Source: Lepidonotus clava (lineage: Eukaryota; Annelida; Polychaeta; Phyllodocida; Polynoidae). From it: a DNA stretch of 64,000 nt. The notes under the pieces were generated by a model. It was not told the DNA's origin and did no database searches. It saw only the letters and a list, made by a program, of their open reading frames with translations. This document shows, one piece after another, positions 25,870 to 39,700 of the stretch. The translations under genes and the position numbers were made by a program. How positions within the stretch are numbered: the stretch's first letter is position 1; the number at the start of each line of letters is the position of its first letter. Location of the stretch: contig OW387148.1 of assembly GCA_936440205.1 (NCBI GenBank), positions 3,472,001 through 3,536,000 on the forward strand, written 5' to 3'.

Positions 25870-28238
25870 CGCACGAATGGATTGGCGGTCAAATCATGCA
25901 GATATTTCATTCTCAATACATGACATCAGGACCGATATGCTCTATCAGACAGTGGGATATGTCTGATTTTCCATTCCGAATCTTTAAGTTATGGTATAGT
26001 ATATAGTACGTTGGACATTAGAAACATCTCCATTTTTCTAATAGATTATAAAGTCATTACATGCTGAAGAATATCCGACATAGTTTTAAATGTAATTGTG
26101 CAGTATTACCGTACATACTCTTGGACATAATATCAAGAGGCAATTTCGATTTACACTGACAGAGTAATAAAAATGCAGAGTATTCACAGTATATGTCTGA
26201 CACTTGTCTGGGTCAGTTAGTACTAGCAGTAGACGGATGTTTGACGGCCGACATACCGGTCTAATTATAAGTAACACCTGTGCGACTACTACCAGGCTAC
26301 CTTACTACCTCATGATAAACCATTTGGAGGGGTTAATTCTGGTACTAAGGTTTAAATTATATGTATTTACCATACCGCACTCGTACACATATTGACTGGA
26401 AACTTCAATAACTCATCAAGGTAACGTATCAGTTACCGACGTGTACATCATAAATACGGCAGTGTCAAAGGGTCAATCGCCTGTTAAGGTAAAGCTTCAT
26501 CATGTGTACATTGTCTTTGTCCGTTAGCTCCTTGCCCCACCAACGTACACATTTATTACGTAATTATTATCATGAAAGGTATAGCTCTTAGGGCTAATTT
26601 CCTCGGATCAGCCTCATACTGATAGAATGGTAAAGGTAAAGGTATTACTTTTTCAGTAGAAAAAACAAACCGAAGAATAAGAGTAAAACCCAGGTTCTTA
26701 AATCCCAATTTGTTAACCCTACGATTTCCATATTACTGTCCGCACCTTTCCTTTAACAGAACCATGCCCTTCCTCGCCTCTCCCCCTCCGGCGCCCCGTG
26801 AGCCCCTCGTTCCCCTCCCCGGGCGAGCTGCTCCCGTAACCCGGAGTAACAGCTCGCCGGGCTTCTCTCTCTGCCAAAGTAGATGTGTCCATGGCCCCTG
26901 AATATTTGATAAAGACATCACACTGTCTGGTCGTCGTCCGTCTGTCACCCCCCCGCACTGAACAGGGTATAAAGTATGGTCTATTTATAGCACAATGAAG
27001 ATAACGCAAAATTGATATCTGACCCTGAAACCAATCTGGAGTCCAATAATTTCACTTTTACAGATCCACAAATCACCACTAAATGTAAATCAAATTCAAT
27101 GATGTGCACATGAAGTCTTAATTAACAATATTCAAACCAAGGCTACTATTTTCTTGTGGTTCTTAGCACCACTCACTCGACATACCTTATTCACTGTCAC
27201 GTGTAATGACTGTGTAATAATAATATGTATGTGTATTTTATCTATAATCATGACTTTTTGTATCAGACCTACAACCTTTCATAAAAAGCAGCATTATTGT
27301 GCCAATCCTAATTCATACTTCTAAAATCAACCACATGATTATAAATATTGAACAATTCGTAGTTGCATATATTAGCGAAAAAGCGGAAAACTGTACCATG
27401 AAACTGATAAATGGCAATGTACTGGTAGTTGGAGTCTCAGCTGTTTGCATCTGGTGCCAGGCAGTAGCACTGAACCTCACTTCTGACGCCACATGCGAGT
27501 CGGGGTGTATGTGTGTACTTTAAACAACCACTGTTTCTAAAAGATATATCCATTTTACATGATCCCTGCAGACAGAGAGGGTGGGGCCGCCTAATGCAAT
27601 TACACGGAAGTAGCTCTCCTGGCCAATCAAAAGGCGTAACCAGGGGTAACTTGGAGACCCATGATGTAATATCCCCAAATAATTGCTTAACAGGTTTTTG
27701 TTTACATCATGATTTTTTCAATATAAAGAATTTAGAGACCAGACATATTGGTTCAAACCGATCCACCTGGTGTAGTTATCACTGAGGAAATCTCAAAGGC
27801 GCGCACCCAGTTACAAAACCCTTGTAGAATAATTATTCATCACCACGTGCTCATGGTTAATTTTGGTGTCTGAGTGATAGTAAACTCAATTTGGAAGGAG
27901 GCTATGCCTCTGCCACTTTCTTCACAATTGAATTACTGACTTTGGCTTCCTTGGCCACTAAGTAGGGGAACTAGCATTTAAACTTGTTATCCGGAAGTTT
28001 ATTAATTAAAAACAAACCTGTTCATACTGGTTGATAATTTCTGAGAAGTAATGCACACGTAGGTAGTACATAAATCGGCAATGGAGAAATTTTATCAATT
28101 TTATCAACTCTTTTTATTTTGAAGCATTTGTTGAAAGGGTTTAATGTCCGTGAGCATGTTTATATATACAAGATGAGCAAATCGTGTGAGCAATCCTTAT
28201 TGCGACCCACCTGTGATCTACTCAGCCCAATGGGAGGT

Positions 28239-28256
28239 GGGGGGGGGGGGGGGGGG
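28239..28256. repeat. poly-G run (18 nt)
   Basis: G18, about 70 bp upstream of the TATA-like CTATATATACA at 28323. Confidence 0.9.
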
Positions 28257-29117
28257 TGAGTCGGAGGGGGCGGCCGCTTCTCCCGGTACCATGGTAACGA
28301 GAAGGGTGATGATAACTAGGTCTCTATATATACACGTACCGACTCAAGAGCCGCTCCGAGCAGTTCTGAGCGCGTCTGAGCAGCTGGTGCAAACAGCCTG
28401 GTGCTGTGACTCCGTGCGTGTTTTGTTCTATAGGGTGTTCATACTGAATATTTCCTAATCTCAAGGTTGTGACTGTTCTAGGAATTCCTTGCACCTCGGG
28501 TTGATGTATGTATGAAACCTGACAAATGCTTTCCACTCCATTAAGATCTTTACCGGTCGACGACGATGAAAATTAATTTAAATGTCAACTTTAAATCAAT
28601 ATTGCAGACTTTTAATTCAAGAACATTCAAGTACTCTCGACCTAATTGTGACAGACCGAAGACATTTGATTGAAGGCTAAAAACATACAAAATGTCTCCA
28701 AGATCCCATTAAAGATTTGGTAATTCTTCTCATCAATTATTTCCCAAGTATTATAAAAATTGACAGTCGCAGGGACAAGAAAAAAAAGTGCTGCAGCATG
28801 ACCTCTTTCAGATGTAATCATATTTTTCTCTATTTCATCCAACGGTAATTTTGGAGCCGTTATGGATAACATGGCTCGTTGAAGGCTGCTGAACGATACA
28901 AGTTCCTATCATATGTCAATGCTTTATCACCCTAATACGTTGCCTGTACGGGGCTGGCGACCAGACAGACACGAGTATTGAGTTGCAGCAGAATGTAAGC
29001 TCTGAGTAACGGACCTATATACCTGCGGGCCTCACAACACTCCTGGATTACACCCCTAAAATCCGATAGCGACCATTTGTATTTAAAAAAAAAAGAGGAA
29101 AAATAAAGGGGGACACT

Positions 29118-29157
29118 CACACACACACACACACAAAAAGGGGGGGGGGGGGGGGGG
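29118..29157. repeat. (CA)9 microsatellite followed by poly-G (18 nt)
   Basis: (CA)9 at 29118-29135, AAAA, then G18 at 29140-29157. Confidence 0.9.
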
Positions 29158-29487
29158 AGTAGAAGTGTCTAGAGTATGTATTTATTGACAAAAGGCGTCA
29201 AAATAGCCATTCTATTTTTTTTTTTTTTTAACTGATGTACCAGCTTATTTACCGACGTAGGTAACGGTTTAGGGTGGAGTGGGAACACGTGGAGGCCTCA
29301 GCCCGGGCCCCACATTACCGGCGTCCTGACCCAGAGACCCCACACCTCGCCCCAAACACACCTCCTACACTCATTACCTCTGAGACTAACACAAATAGCA
29401 TTACGTACTCTAAATACTCCTCAGCGGCTCGAGGGTATAATATGGGTCCCCCTGATGGGGGATCGTCAGAAGGTCTGTAGCCCTAAC

Positions 29488-29665
29488 GAATTTAAGAAGT
29501 CATTATGTCGCCCTGTCGAATTTCAGAAGTAAAGAACCGTTCTTTCGAATTTAAGATATCATAATATCGCTTTGTCAAAGTTAAGACGTCATAATGTCGC
29601 CCTGCCGAATTTATGAAATCATAATGTAGACATTTAAAATTTGAGAAACTGCCATGTCCCATGCC
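29488..29665. repeat. degenerate 30-bp tandem repeat, about 6 copies
   Basis: GAATTTAAGAAGTCATTATG-type units start at 29488, 29518, 29547, 29576 and 29607, with GTCGCCCTGTC in most. The spacing is 29-30 bp. There is no spacer sequence between units. Confidence 0.75.
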
Positions 29666-31570
29666 ATTTGAAAAAAAAAATGTCGCATGACCATACAGTC
29701 GCCCTGTCGGTTTTATATGTATAGGGCACCATTATAAGAAAAAAGATATAACTCTCTGTCAAAGAGTCAGTTCGTTTGATGGTTCTCCGGTTAGGCCGCT
29801 GATACATTCAGGATTCAAACGATGGAACAGACAGATCTTAGACATGAGTTTACTAACAAACCGGCAGCGACAAGCAGTTGATGTCATAACATTGGTTTTC
29901 ACCAGCACTTCTGTTCAACGCCTGTATATAGGGATCAAATGAAGATCTAAGTACAAAATTCCGATCTGGAGTTTTTGTATGTAATCTATAGGTAAGGGTT
30001 AATCACAAACATATCAAGTGACTCTTCGCGGCCGGAAATGTCGAAGCAATATCCACTATTCTTGGGTTTGTTTAATTACTTTTACTTTTATGTAATAGGA
30101 TCTTACATCGAGGGCAGCATTAATATATATGTTCAACACTGTTGCACGGGAAGCGTGCCACGTATTTTGACGGATAAAATCAGAACGCTCAGCAAAACAT
30201 CACATCGCACTTTTGGATGAGGGTCGACCACTTGTCAGGGTCCATGCCAAACAGTACAAATGTTTCACATACATGTAACAAGTATATGTGCTCTTTATAA
30301 CCCTCGGCTCGTAATATCTGTCAGTCTTTTCTCCAGGTAGCATACCTACCTTTGACCCCCAAACCCCTCTGAGACCGTCCCGTTCTTATCAGTGATTTGA
30401 ACAAACCTGTTAAGTTGTGTATATTGTACACTTTTTCTCACATTTTACACTCTTGACAATGCGTGAAAATTATGGGATAGGGATACCCAAAATTATAAAA
30501 TCTATATGACAGACTGATAGAAGCAGCAAAGGTTCGAACTCTATAATGTGTGAAAATAGTCATTAACACTCTATATGCGAAAACAGTGGAGGAAATGTAT
30601 AAGACATAACACCTCGATAGCTAGTCATCCCTGGCCGGGACGGTCTGGGAGTGGTTTGAAGGGGCCCTGGTACCTGCAACAGCCGGCATGGAGAGCCCTG
30701 AGATGAGGGGTAGATGAGGGGGAGATGATGGAGAGTAGGACCTGCAGTGGGTTAGGACGGAGGGGAGTAGTGGGGGAAGACAACGGTTTGTTTGTTGTTC
30801 GGGGCACCAGTTGAGGTCCCTCTTATTATTGGCGGGCTCCCCGACCTGCCAATTTACAGAGCTGCTAGTAAAAACTCCCGACCGTAGCAGAGAAAAACCG
30901 CCGTGGTGTTCAGTAAAGGTACGAAGCCTGGAGTGTGCCGGTTCTATGGGTAAAGCTGCCAGCTAGGGACTGTATTCTGAGTGCGGTATTTGTACAGTGG
31001 AATTAGAGTACGAACCTGTTTTATATCTAATTGTTTGCTAACGAATTGTTTTATATTTGGGTCACGTTCATGTTCTCTCTCGTACTATAAAAACTACTGA
31101 TGACATAAAAGTCCCAAACTATGCTTTGCTCGACTGATGGTCAAAAAGTGACGTGAATGTTCATTAACAAAGTCCTTGCCTATATTTCTCTGATGCATAC
31201 TTGTGAAATTTTAAGCAGCATACACGTGGAATGCACCCACTGTATGAATCTAAATCACCATGAAATCCTACCCTTTTTTCACTCCCATACTCCTATCCTT
31301 GGCAAAGGAGATTTTGGCATGATCGTCAAAAGGTTCTAGCATCCATCAGCATTTCATTATCTACTGAATCAGGAAGTAGTCGCTATATATATACCCTCTG
31401 GATCAGGGCCTGATATATTATAGGGAAACAGAAATCCACAGTCTGATAATCCGATTTAGAAACTTTCAAGTAAAAGGCATCTATCTTACATAATTACTTA
31501 TGTGCTGTTTTCCCAACCATTCGGATCTAAACTAGAAGTAATGCACCTTCAAGACAAGAGATTTTAATTT

Positions 31571-31663
31571 TACCGTTGTACTATAAATATTTTGGCAGTC
31601 TTTTCGACAGGAAATTTACCCTTGTACTACAAATATTTTGGCAGTCTTTTCGACAGGAAATTT
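31571..31663. repeat. tandem duplication, 46 bp x2
   Basis: Copies at 31571 and 31617 share TTTTGGCAGTCTTTTCGACA exactly and differ at two or three sites, so the duplication is recent. Confidence 0.85.
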
Positions 31664-31869
31664 GATAGATCTGGTCTCTTAGTTTTTACTATGACATACC
31701 ACGGTTAAATTTCCTATTCTGTCACTAATCAACTAAATATTCCAGGCCGTAACAACCGCCCAGCGGGTGACCCTGCACCCAGCATAAATACAATTAATTA
31801 AAGGGGAAAAGTTCAATCTTCCACATCAATACCAGTCATTTTGCCGACATTCCCAACATTCCTCTCCTG

Positions 31870-31910
31870 CCGGAAGTGAAAGGCCCCCGACTTATCACTT
31901 CCGCCGGAAG
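31870..31910. promoter_or_regulatory. clustered ETS-type sites, one inverted pair
   Basis: CCGGAAGT at 31870-31877, then the inverted pair ACTTCCGCCGGAAG at 31897-31910. These match ETS/GABP consensus sites, frequent in TATA-less promoters. No gene start was recognised nearby. Confidence 0.3.
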
Positions 31911-32141
31911 GCAATCCCTTCCCGGACATGCCGATTTGCTCTCCTGGCGGATCTGCTCACTGCCACTTAATCTCAGGTCGGAGAATAGAAAGATTGGAAA
32001 CAAATTAGATCGTGGGTTGTTGGGTCCTAATGCTGTGGCAGCTGCTTCGGCTATTGACAAACGATTCATGGCGAAAATTAAAAAAAAGAATTCTTGGCGG
32101 ATTTGTCCAGTGACCGTTTCTGCAATCCCATTTGTATTATT

Positions 32142-32314
32142 CAGGGATGTAAGTCAGGGTTAATTAAACAATCTGAAACCCCCAGAGAAAATTTAGAATA
32201 AACTTTAAAATGCCATAAAACGTCATGTAATGAATTCAGTTTGAAAATCATTATTTGAGTGAGGATGTGAAAAAAATCTGAAATCAGATTAAAATCTGAA
32301 AACTTACATCCCTG
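32142..32314. mobile_element. MITE, CAGGGATGTAAGT ends, copy 1, 6-bp TSD
   Basis: Perfect 13-bp terminal inverted repeats CAGGGATGTAAGT / ACTTACATCCCTG. Target duplication ATTATT (32136-32141 and 32315-32320). Short AT-rich non-coding interior. Confidence 0.82.
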
Positions 32315-34337
32315 ATTATTAGCATTGCCCAACTTTGTCTCCAAATGTTTAAATATGTTGACATGACCTACTATTAAATGGCTCTTGCCCCCAGTTTTAT
32401 CCACCCTGTCAGAAATCCCCGTCTGGCTCTCCCCCATCCTTGTGGAGCCCCGAAGCTAGGTAGGTTACAAAAGAGTCGGTGAATCCCGGGGTCAGCGGGT
32501 GAGGTCACAAACATCACATGGCGTACCGCCCCGACACTGGATCCCCTCTCCCTGATCTTGTATCTACCTGTCCTAACCCCTCCTAACTCCCCAGGTCTAA
32601 CCGCCGACTATATCGTGTATTCCTATCGTTGGTACATTGGTTCCTCAGTAATCCCTAACGAAACTTCGTCGTGGTACAGGAGCTCACCATTTCATAAATT
32701 TATTCTAATTTTACTGTTAATGAATAAGTAAATAATCAAAGACACAACGATAGGATCACTTTCCAATATCTCAATCATCTATGATTGCATGGCCATTATT
32801 ATATAGGACATTTAAAGGAACTTTTTTGTTGAAAAAAGTTAGTTTTTCTTGCATCTTCACATAAGTATATGATCTTCCAGTGCGTCACATCAAAAGTTTC
32901 TTACGCCTTACCTAAATTGTAGTTAGTCATTTCGTAAGCAATAATCTAAGAAGTATGCAACAACAACACCTTGGGGACCGCACCCATCATTAACCCAAAT
33001 CTGGATCCTGGGTACTCCAGTTTTACAGTTGATGATACCCCCTCGGCACCTGTCCGCTCGGCTGGCCCCTTCTCTCACCTCTCGCCTCTCTCACCTCCTG
33101 CCCCTCCCCTGTAGTCCCGGGCAGCAGGGCGTGGGCCTCTACTTACACAAATAAACCTCCAATGCATGTCCCCCACACCGAGTGTTTGCTCCGAGGGCTT
33201 CATGGCCTGCCTTCTCCCCGGCCCAGGTCGTTATGTGCCTTTTGTGTGTACCCACCTTTTTGTCACTGCCAACAACCATTGCGCCATCCCAAACAGTTTC
33301 ATGAAAAGAGCATTGGAAGTTTAAACTGTTTTTATCAATTCCGGATGGTGAGTTCTCACGCCCGTATCTCTCGATCAACGTAGTTCTTTAAATGCTAAGC
33401 ATTAGATGTGAGTGTGGGGGTAAGGGTGTTTTCTAAACTTGGGATCGAAAGTGCCCAGTATCGTGCCTGATTTCATATTAGTAGATTCACATTACTCTGA
33501 AGTAGTTTGTACGTTCATCCACCGTGGGTAAAGTCCACAATGTCGTGGGATCAAGGAGTCCGTCCTTAGCTGCTTGCAGAGATATTTAATATTCAACAGG
33601 GCTCCAAGTATACCAAATATTCTCCCACTTAGTGGATGCTTAATCAATTGCGCTGTATTATTGTACTCAGATACGTTTTTCAGCTCCTATTTACGAACCA
33701 AGGACATACTGGTTACGTCCTCATCTTATAAAATTGACAACATTACCATACTGGTTAGGTCCTAACCCCACCACTGCATTACTCTGAGCATAATTGATTA
33801 TTGCATCCCTCCCCTAAAGTGATCACGCACTGCACTTCCCTCGTGCCCTTTCCCTCCTAAGGCTGGCGTGCATGTTACCAATCATAGCGGTCGATGATCT
33901 TTTTATCTCGGCGATTACAGACTGCCATGATCTCCACCCCTGCATGACCTCCCCGCAAATTAATATCGCACAAAAAAGCAGGGGAAGGAAGAGCCCGGCG
34001 CCTGGCTGCTCTCTGCCGTGCCTACCCGGCCCTACCCCCAATAGATCCTGCACACGAGAGGTCGTCATTCTCAGAAGGCTCCCCCCTCCCCGTCTCCCCT
34101 GTGACGCACATATCCCCGGGGTTATATCATGATAGGACAAATTAAACAAATAGGTCCCGCCCTGCTCCACCTGTTGCATGCCTAGCCTCCCCACACTCGC
34201 ACCAACACAGTTATTTTGGGCTCTAGACTCTCCAATTTTCTTTGTGTCGTTGATTTGGATTTTTGTTATCCCACAGTTTTTTTCTTTTTGCCATATCGCC
34301 TCTTACGTGTAAGTGTGTACCACGTATTATTATCATA

Positions 34338-34521
34338 CAGGGATGTAAGTCAAGGTCAATGAAAAAATCTGAAAAGCATAAATAAAATCCGAAATGAACT
34401 GAAAATGCTATAAAATGACGTGTAAGCATTTTTTTTGAAAAAAAAGAAGTTATTATTTAAGACGTTGAAGTGACAAAATATGATATTAGACAAAAAGTTG
34501 AATACTAAGCTTGCATCCCTG
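34338..34521. mobile_element. MITE, CAGGGATGTAAGT ends, copy 2
   Basis: Same family as 32142-32314. The left end CAGGGATGTAAGTCA matches; the right end is diverged to GCATCCCTG. The flanks ATCATA and ATGCTA are only partly alike, so this copy looks older. Confidence 0.72.
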
Positions 34522-35262
34522 ATGCTATAAATCTCACCTATCATTTAATTTTTTAAAGAACCTTTTCTGTTTCCGTTTTTCAGAAATGGCCGTGTCAGGT
34601 GGTGGGCCGACACCTCCCGGCCCCCTCCTACACGCGGCCCTGTCTGGGTCAGGCTACCATCAAGTGTCAAACAGGACCACGTGCCACTATTGATCACTTC
34701 ACGTACTACTCCATGGCCTGGAGTCAGTAACCTGTCTGCTCGTACGGAGCTTCGGTACAGCTAAATGGGGATGAGCACTGACGGCATGTTATCATAGCAA
34801 AATATCATATGGACTTGCAAGTTTTATATGTTTTTACAACTGGAAGATCACAAACTCTTGGAAGTGGCGTTTTTGAATAAAATAAAATAAAAAATATATA
34901 TTAATATAATTTCCTGATGAGAAGTCCTTCCTCTACTGATTCCTGAGAAATTTGTCTCTTACTATAGTCAGACGAGATGTTAATTTCGTTGGGGAAAGTC
35001 TGAAAAGCCTTTCATTTTCAGGAATCGTCGTGTTTTTGTTTTTGTTATCTTATTTTTTTGGTCTGTGTTTTTATAGATCAAACGGGAAAAACGACATTCA
35101 CTGGAAACACTTTTAGGATATGACAAAACATTTCCAAAGGTATATATAAGATGGTCTGAAATCTCAATGGAAAGAAATACAAAATGACAAGCCGCATGGC
35201 ATTTTATCTTTATTACGTGTTTATTAACGAAGCCCTTCATGTTTCTCGGCGGGTGTCTTGGA

Positions 35263-35281
35263 CCCCCCCCCCCCCCCCCCC
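35263..35281. repeat. poly-C run (19 nt)
   Basis: Uninterrupted C19 followed by a CT-rich segment. Confidence 0.9.
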
Positions 35282-36758
35282 TCTCTGCTGACTTGGCTGC
35301 CCGTCCCCACTGCCTCGTACAAGTCCCTGGCCTCGTACTGTCTGATTAATTCACACTCCCTCCGCACGCCTCACCACCCAACCCCACCTCCTAATGACCG
35401 CGTTTTGAAATATTCATAACCAAGTAACTTGATCTATGATGGAGCAAACCCCAGAAATCTATGGGGACAAATAGGAAACCCTACCAATCCATACGGCCTC
35501 ATGTAGCTACAGTTCAGCTCACTGAACAACACTTTTTATCTGGGCAAATTAACAAAGGGGTCTCGATGAAAAGTACATTGCTGATTCACCCAGTCAGAGA
35601 GCATTTCCCATTTGGCTTTTTAAGCTATCACTATCTCAACGGGTATAAAGGGGTGGAGGTACATGTAATACTTGGAGACCAATAAATTAACACTTCTTCC
35701 CTCCCATACGCCATAGAGAGTCTATGCACAGTGCATAGAGACGCAGTAACTTTATATTCCGGGTAAAAGTAAACCTATAGGTGACTCGGATGTAAAGCCC
35801 CTCCTGTCGACTGGGCGCTATTCAGCCTGTAAACCTATAGGTGTAGTACAAACCACATCTCCCCCGTGTTATCGCGGCGAGCTGACCTACTTGGAGTGCC
35901 AGCTATGACTCTCCTCTCGGAAATAGCTCCGACTGCCGCTCGTACCTGTCGGCATCCTGTCATTTATCACACAGTCGGCCAGGTACCGGCCCCCGGCAGA
36001 CAGTGCAGGGGGCCGGGTTCACTGGTCGTGGGACTGACGCCCCCCTGAATAGCAATGAATGAAAATCATACAAACTGCCCCGTTTTGATCAACATTCTTT
36101 CACTAACTGCGTATTTTACGCCGCTCAAGTGACGATTACTACCACGATTGGCTTACGTGCCAAACTCCACATCCCATTTTGATACATCACCTAAAATGCT
36201 ATCCTAAATCTGAACCAATGTACATTTATTGACTTTCTATGGCTGCCATTAAGGATATTGACTATTATCCAGTGGTGTCATATAGGTTGGAGATGGACGT
36301 GGCGTACGTCTATCTTTTTTTTTTCTTTAAAAATCAAATCCATGGCATCAGAACTATAATATTGGATAATCAAAACGATTTCTGAAATAATATATCCCTT
36401 ACGGACTAGTCCAAAGTTTGGTATCATGACAGTTCAATACAGCCATGTTGCGCATTCTGGGGCTAGCCTGAAAAGGTATTAAGCTATTAATTTCTCTCTG
36501 ACCATTTTCCAAGACCCCTGACCCAGTAAAACAGTGTGTAATCCGGGTATTCCGAGCACCCCGAGCAGTTGGATCACCGGTGAACACAGGAGGAGCAGCA
36601 GATTGATTCAACTGCCCGGAGCGGCGCTTCAGTGACAACATGATATGATAGGGGCCGGGCGGGGCGGGCAGGGATGTCGAGTTGGCCGGTATACACCTAC
36701 ACAGAGGCCCACACTGAGAGAGGCTGCTGGTAGCTGGCCGGGGCTGTGGGAGCAGCTC

Positions 36759-36777
36759 GGGGGGGGGGGGGGGGGGG
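36759..36777. repeat. poly-G run (19 nt)
   Basis: Uninterrupted G19 inside a GGGC/GGGG-rich segment (36640-36810). Confidence 0.9.
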
Positions 36778-39700
36778 TAGTAGGGGGAGGGGCTGGGGCC
36801 AGGAGCAGCTCACGGGGTACGGGCCTGCTAAGGGTCTACTCTCTGAAAACCGACTGGATGAACTAGCAATTTCTATAATCTTTATGGGATATTAGTGAAT
36901 ATTTTAGTCGGTTGGAATCGATAGAAAACAGAAAAAGGGCAATTTATGTATGGGCTAAGGTCCAATCTGACAGTGCATATCGCAAAATGACTCCTGGAAA
37001 AGGACCAACAAACCTACATAAAGTCATGTAATTCTGGACTGAAGACTCCGCCACGCCCCCCTCTTACATCACGTGGCTCACAAGGCTGGATCAGACTTTG
37101 TGTACACTTCACTCCAGTCCAGCCAGACCTAAAAGCTCCAGCCCCCACTCTACAAGCCCTGCTTCCTACTCTCCTCCTACTTACTCCCATTCTCCATCCT
37201 CCACGCTCCACCCCTGCCTTCCTCCTAACCTTCCTTCACCCAACACTACAACACACACCTCCTGGCCCCATGCCCTCAGGCCCCCACCACAATATCAATA
37301 TCATTACGCTCCCATACTGCAGGCAGTTAGTGCGCACCGGGCGGTGGTGGGCCGCTGTTGACTTTGCCGTTTGCTCCTGTCCCGCCGGACCAATCGGTCG
37401 ATCGCATGCTATGGGCGATCGACCATGTTACTGGCCAAGGAGGAGAGATGTGTGGGAGTTTAGGGCGGGTTAGGGGTCGGTCAAGGTGTAGAGGGGAGGG
37501 GAGCCCTTGTTATCAATAGATGGAGGAGGAGAGGAGGAGGCATGGACGGAGTGGTGATCACGAAAGGCCTATGGGTCATTCTGGATACCTACAGGAGGAA
37601 GGAGGGCCCTACAGGAAGGGGCCAATCTCAGACCTAAGTAGGCCGGTTCAGGACTGGTCACGAACCCGCCGCATCCGTCAGGTCTGTCTCCCTGACACAG
37701 TCCTACTAAGGCTCTAAGACGGGGTAACTTTGTTGGATGAGCAACTGAAGAAATAACTCACATGACACTTCGGACTATATTGCTTGTTTGGGCTTCTGTC
37801 AATGTACTTAAATCAATACACAATACTCTTCGCAAAGTTTCTTGACTAATGTTTTTTTCCAGTTACCTTCATTCCCCATCATGCTTTAAGCGTCAATCCT
37901 CATATGTACAAGTTTACTAAAACTACTGTAGGAGAAATGGACCTCAGCTATTACAATGAGCATATTTCCAAAACTGATGGCCAATGTATTTTGGTATGTT
38001 CTCCTTATAAGTTACAGAATTTAGTGAATCTGTGACCATTCGTCCTTTCTCGGATTAATCCGATTATTCCAAGTGAGACCTGCCGGCAACAGTTAATGTC
38101 CCATAAAGTATTTTTAAAGTCAACAGCCTAAAATAGGGTGATTGAGAAGGGTTGATAAAAATAGACGAGGTGACTGACACGTAGGTAGACAGTTGAACTC
38201 AGCTAACAAAGCACGAACTCTGACTGTACGGTCTCAGTCCCTCGATGTATCTACAGGTACATGTACTTGCTATTCATGTAATTACTAAGCACAAAGTCAA
38301 GTAAAATGCCTATTTCTGTTGGGACAGCTTTCATGTTGGCCTACTGAAGAATATACGCTCCAGTTTACATATCTATTGATTACGGATGGTTTGTTACAGT
38401 AATAAAAAGACCAGATCCATAAATCATAGAAAGTATCTACGCCTCTGATAACGATGGCCATTTACTGGTCCAGGACTTTTCACGTTAGGCCTTTTTAAGA
38501 TCAATCTAAGTTAAACAAATTCAATATCTATGTTGATATGAAAATGTAAACCAACAGGCAAAATTTATCAATTTAATTACAACATGGGTTTCTGTATCCA
38601 ATATGGCACCCATGCCAACACAGCCCCAGTCCCCCTCCCCCTCCTCATCCCCACAGCACACAAAGCCAGGGATTATGGACTGCTGTGACGTCGATATGTG
38701 AGTTGTTGTACAACAGATTAGCTCGTCCCATCTGTTGACATAGCCCTAAAGATGAAGGGCCCCTGAGGAGAACCCCTACCCTCTCCCTACGGCTCCCGGT
38801 CTCTCTGTAAGCCCCTGATAAGAATGTGGGCACCAACCTTATCTGCATTCGTTCTATCTCGGTCTGAAAGCATCCCAAACCCAGGAGGACCGTACAGAGA
38901 ATTAATCAATGTTTATTTTGTTTATCAGATCCTCCACTGCTTTGTTTCTCTTTTTGTTTTTCTCTCTTTTTTCCTTTGCTGTTGCCGAAGATGAAAATAA
39001 AACATAATATAATTGCGTTATCCCTTTCTTTAGAATGTTTGGTGTCACTCACACTAAAGCCCAAGCGAGAAAAAAGAAAACACAAGACAATACGTGAATC
39101 GTCTTATTTCTTTTAATTCAAAACCGTGGTAAAATCCATGAGATGTGAATCGGCCTAACTTCCTGGTTGTACCACGTTCAGCCATTACCATTGATCACAA
39201 CTTGCCAAGCCACTTGTAAGCCTATCCTAAGTTCGATAAATAGAATTTAAAGACGCCTAGAAAATCAGAAACTTGGCTTGGCTACTTGCCCACTGGAATT
39301 ATGGTAATTTAAAATTACTATTAGAAATTTGTGAATTTCTTTTCCACGAATGGCTATCGGGCTAGCAAACATCTATCTACACCAGCCAAAAGAGAGTTGA
39401 AATGTGAAAAATCTCCTCTGGACAAATATATATCAACCATTGGGCTGCATATCTTGTGAAAAGTGCATTGAGTGCAATACGAACTATGTAATATACCCAG
39501 AAAAGGAGGCCTCATCCCGGAGTCTGCTGTGTCTCAAGTACTGCCATACTGTTTTTTCTCCAGCACTCTGAGGATTGAAGTAAGCCAAAGACCAATTTAG
39601 CTCATACCCAAACGCAAGCGAGATCAATCCCTGCAATCATATCAATCTAAATGGCTATTGAGCTCCTCTTGGATGCCATGCTCAGTCTGCAGGCTTGGAC

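Larger units (their letters stand above)
23317..29487. other. gene-free stretch with scattered repeats
   Basis: Apart from the MITE at 24113, the tRNA-like remnant at 25525 and the simple runs at 25857, 28239 and 29118, nothing was recognised. CTATATATACA at 28323 has a TATA-like form followed by three (C)TGAGC words, but no gene follows. Confidence 0.5.

Noticed and set aside
29488-29665. CRISPR-like regular 30-bp spacing
   Set aside because: Units are contiguous without spacers and the context is metazoan; it is a degenerate minisatellite.
31876-32163. 95-codon plus-strand frame with two SWRIC words
   Set aside because: It begins at GTG, has no early ATG, runs into a MITE at its 3' end and has no recognisable domain.
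37098-37361. Ser/Pro-rich 87-codon frame
   Set aside because: Explained by a C/T-rich low-complexity tract.
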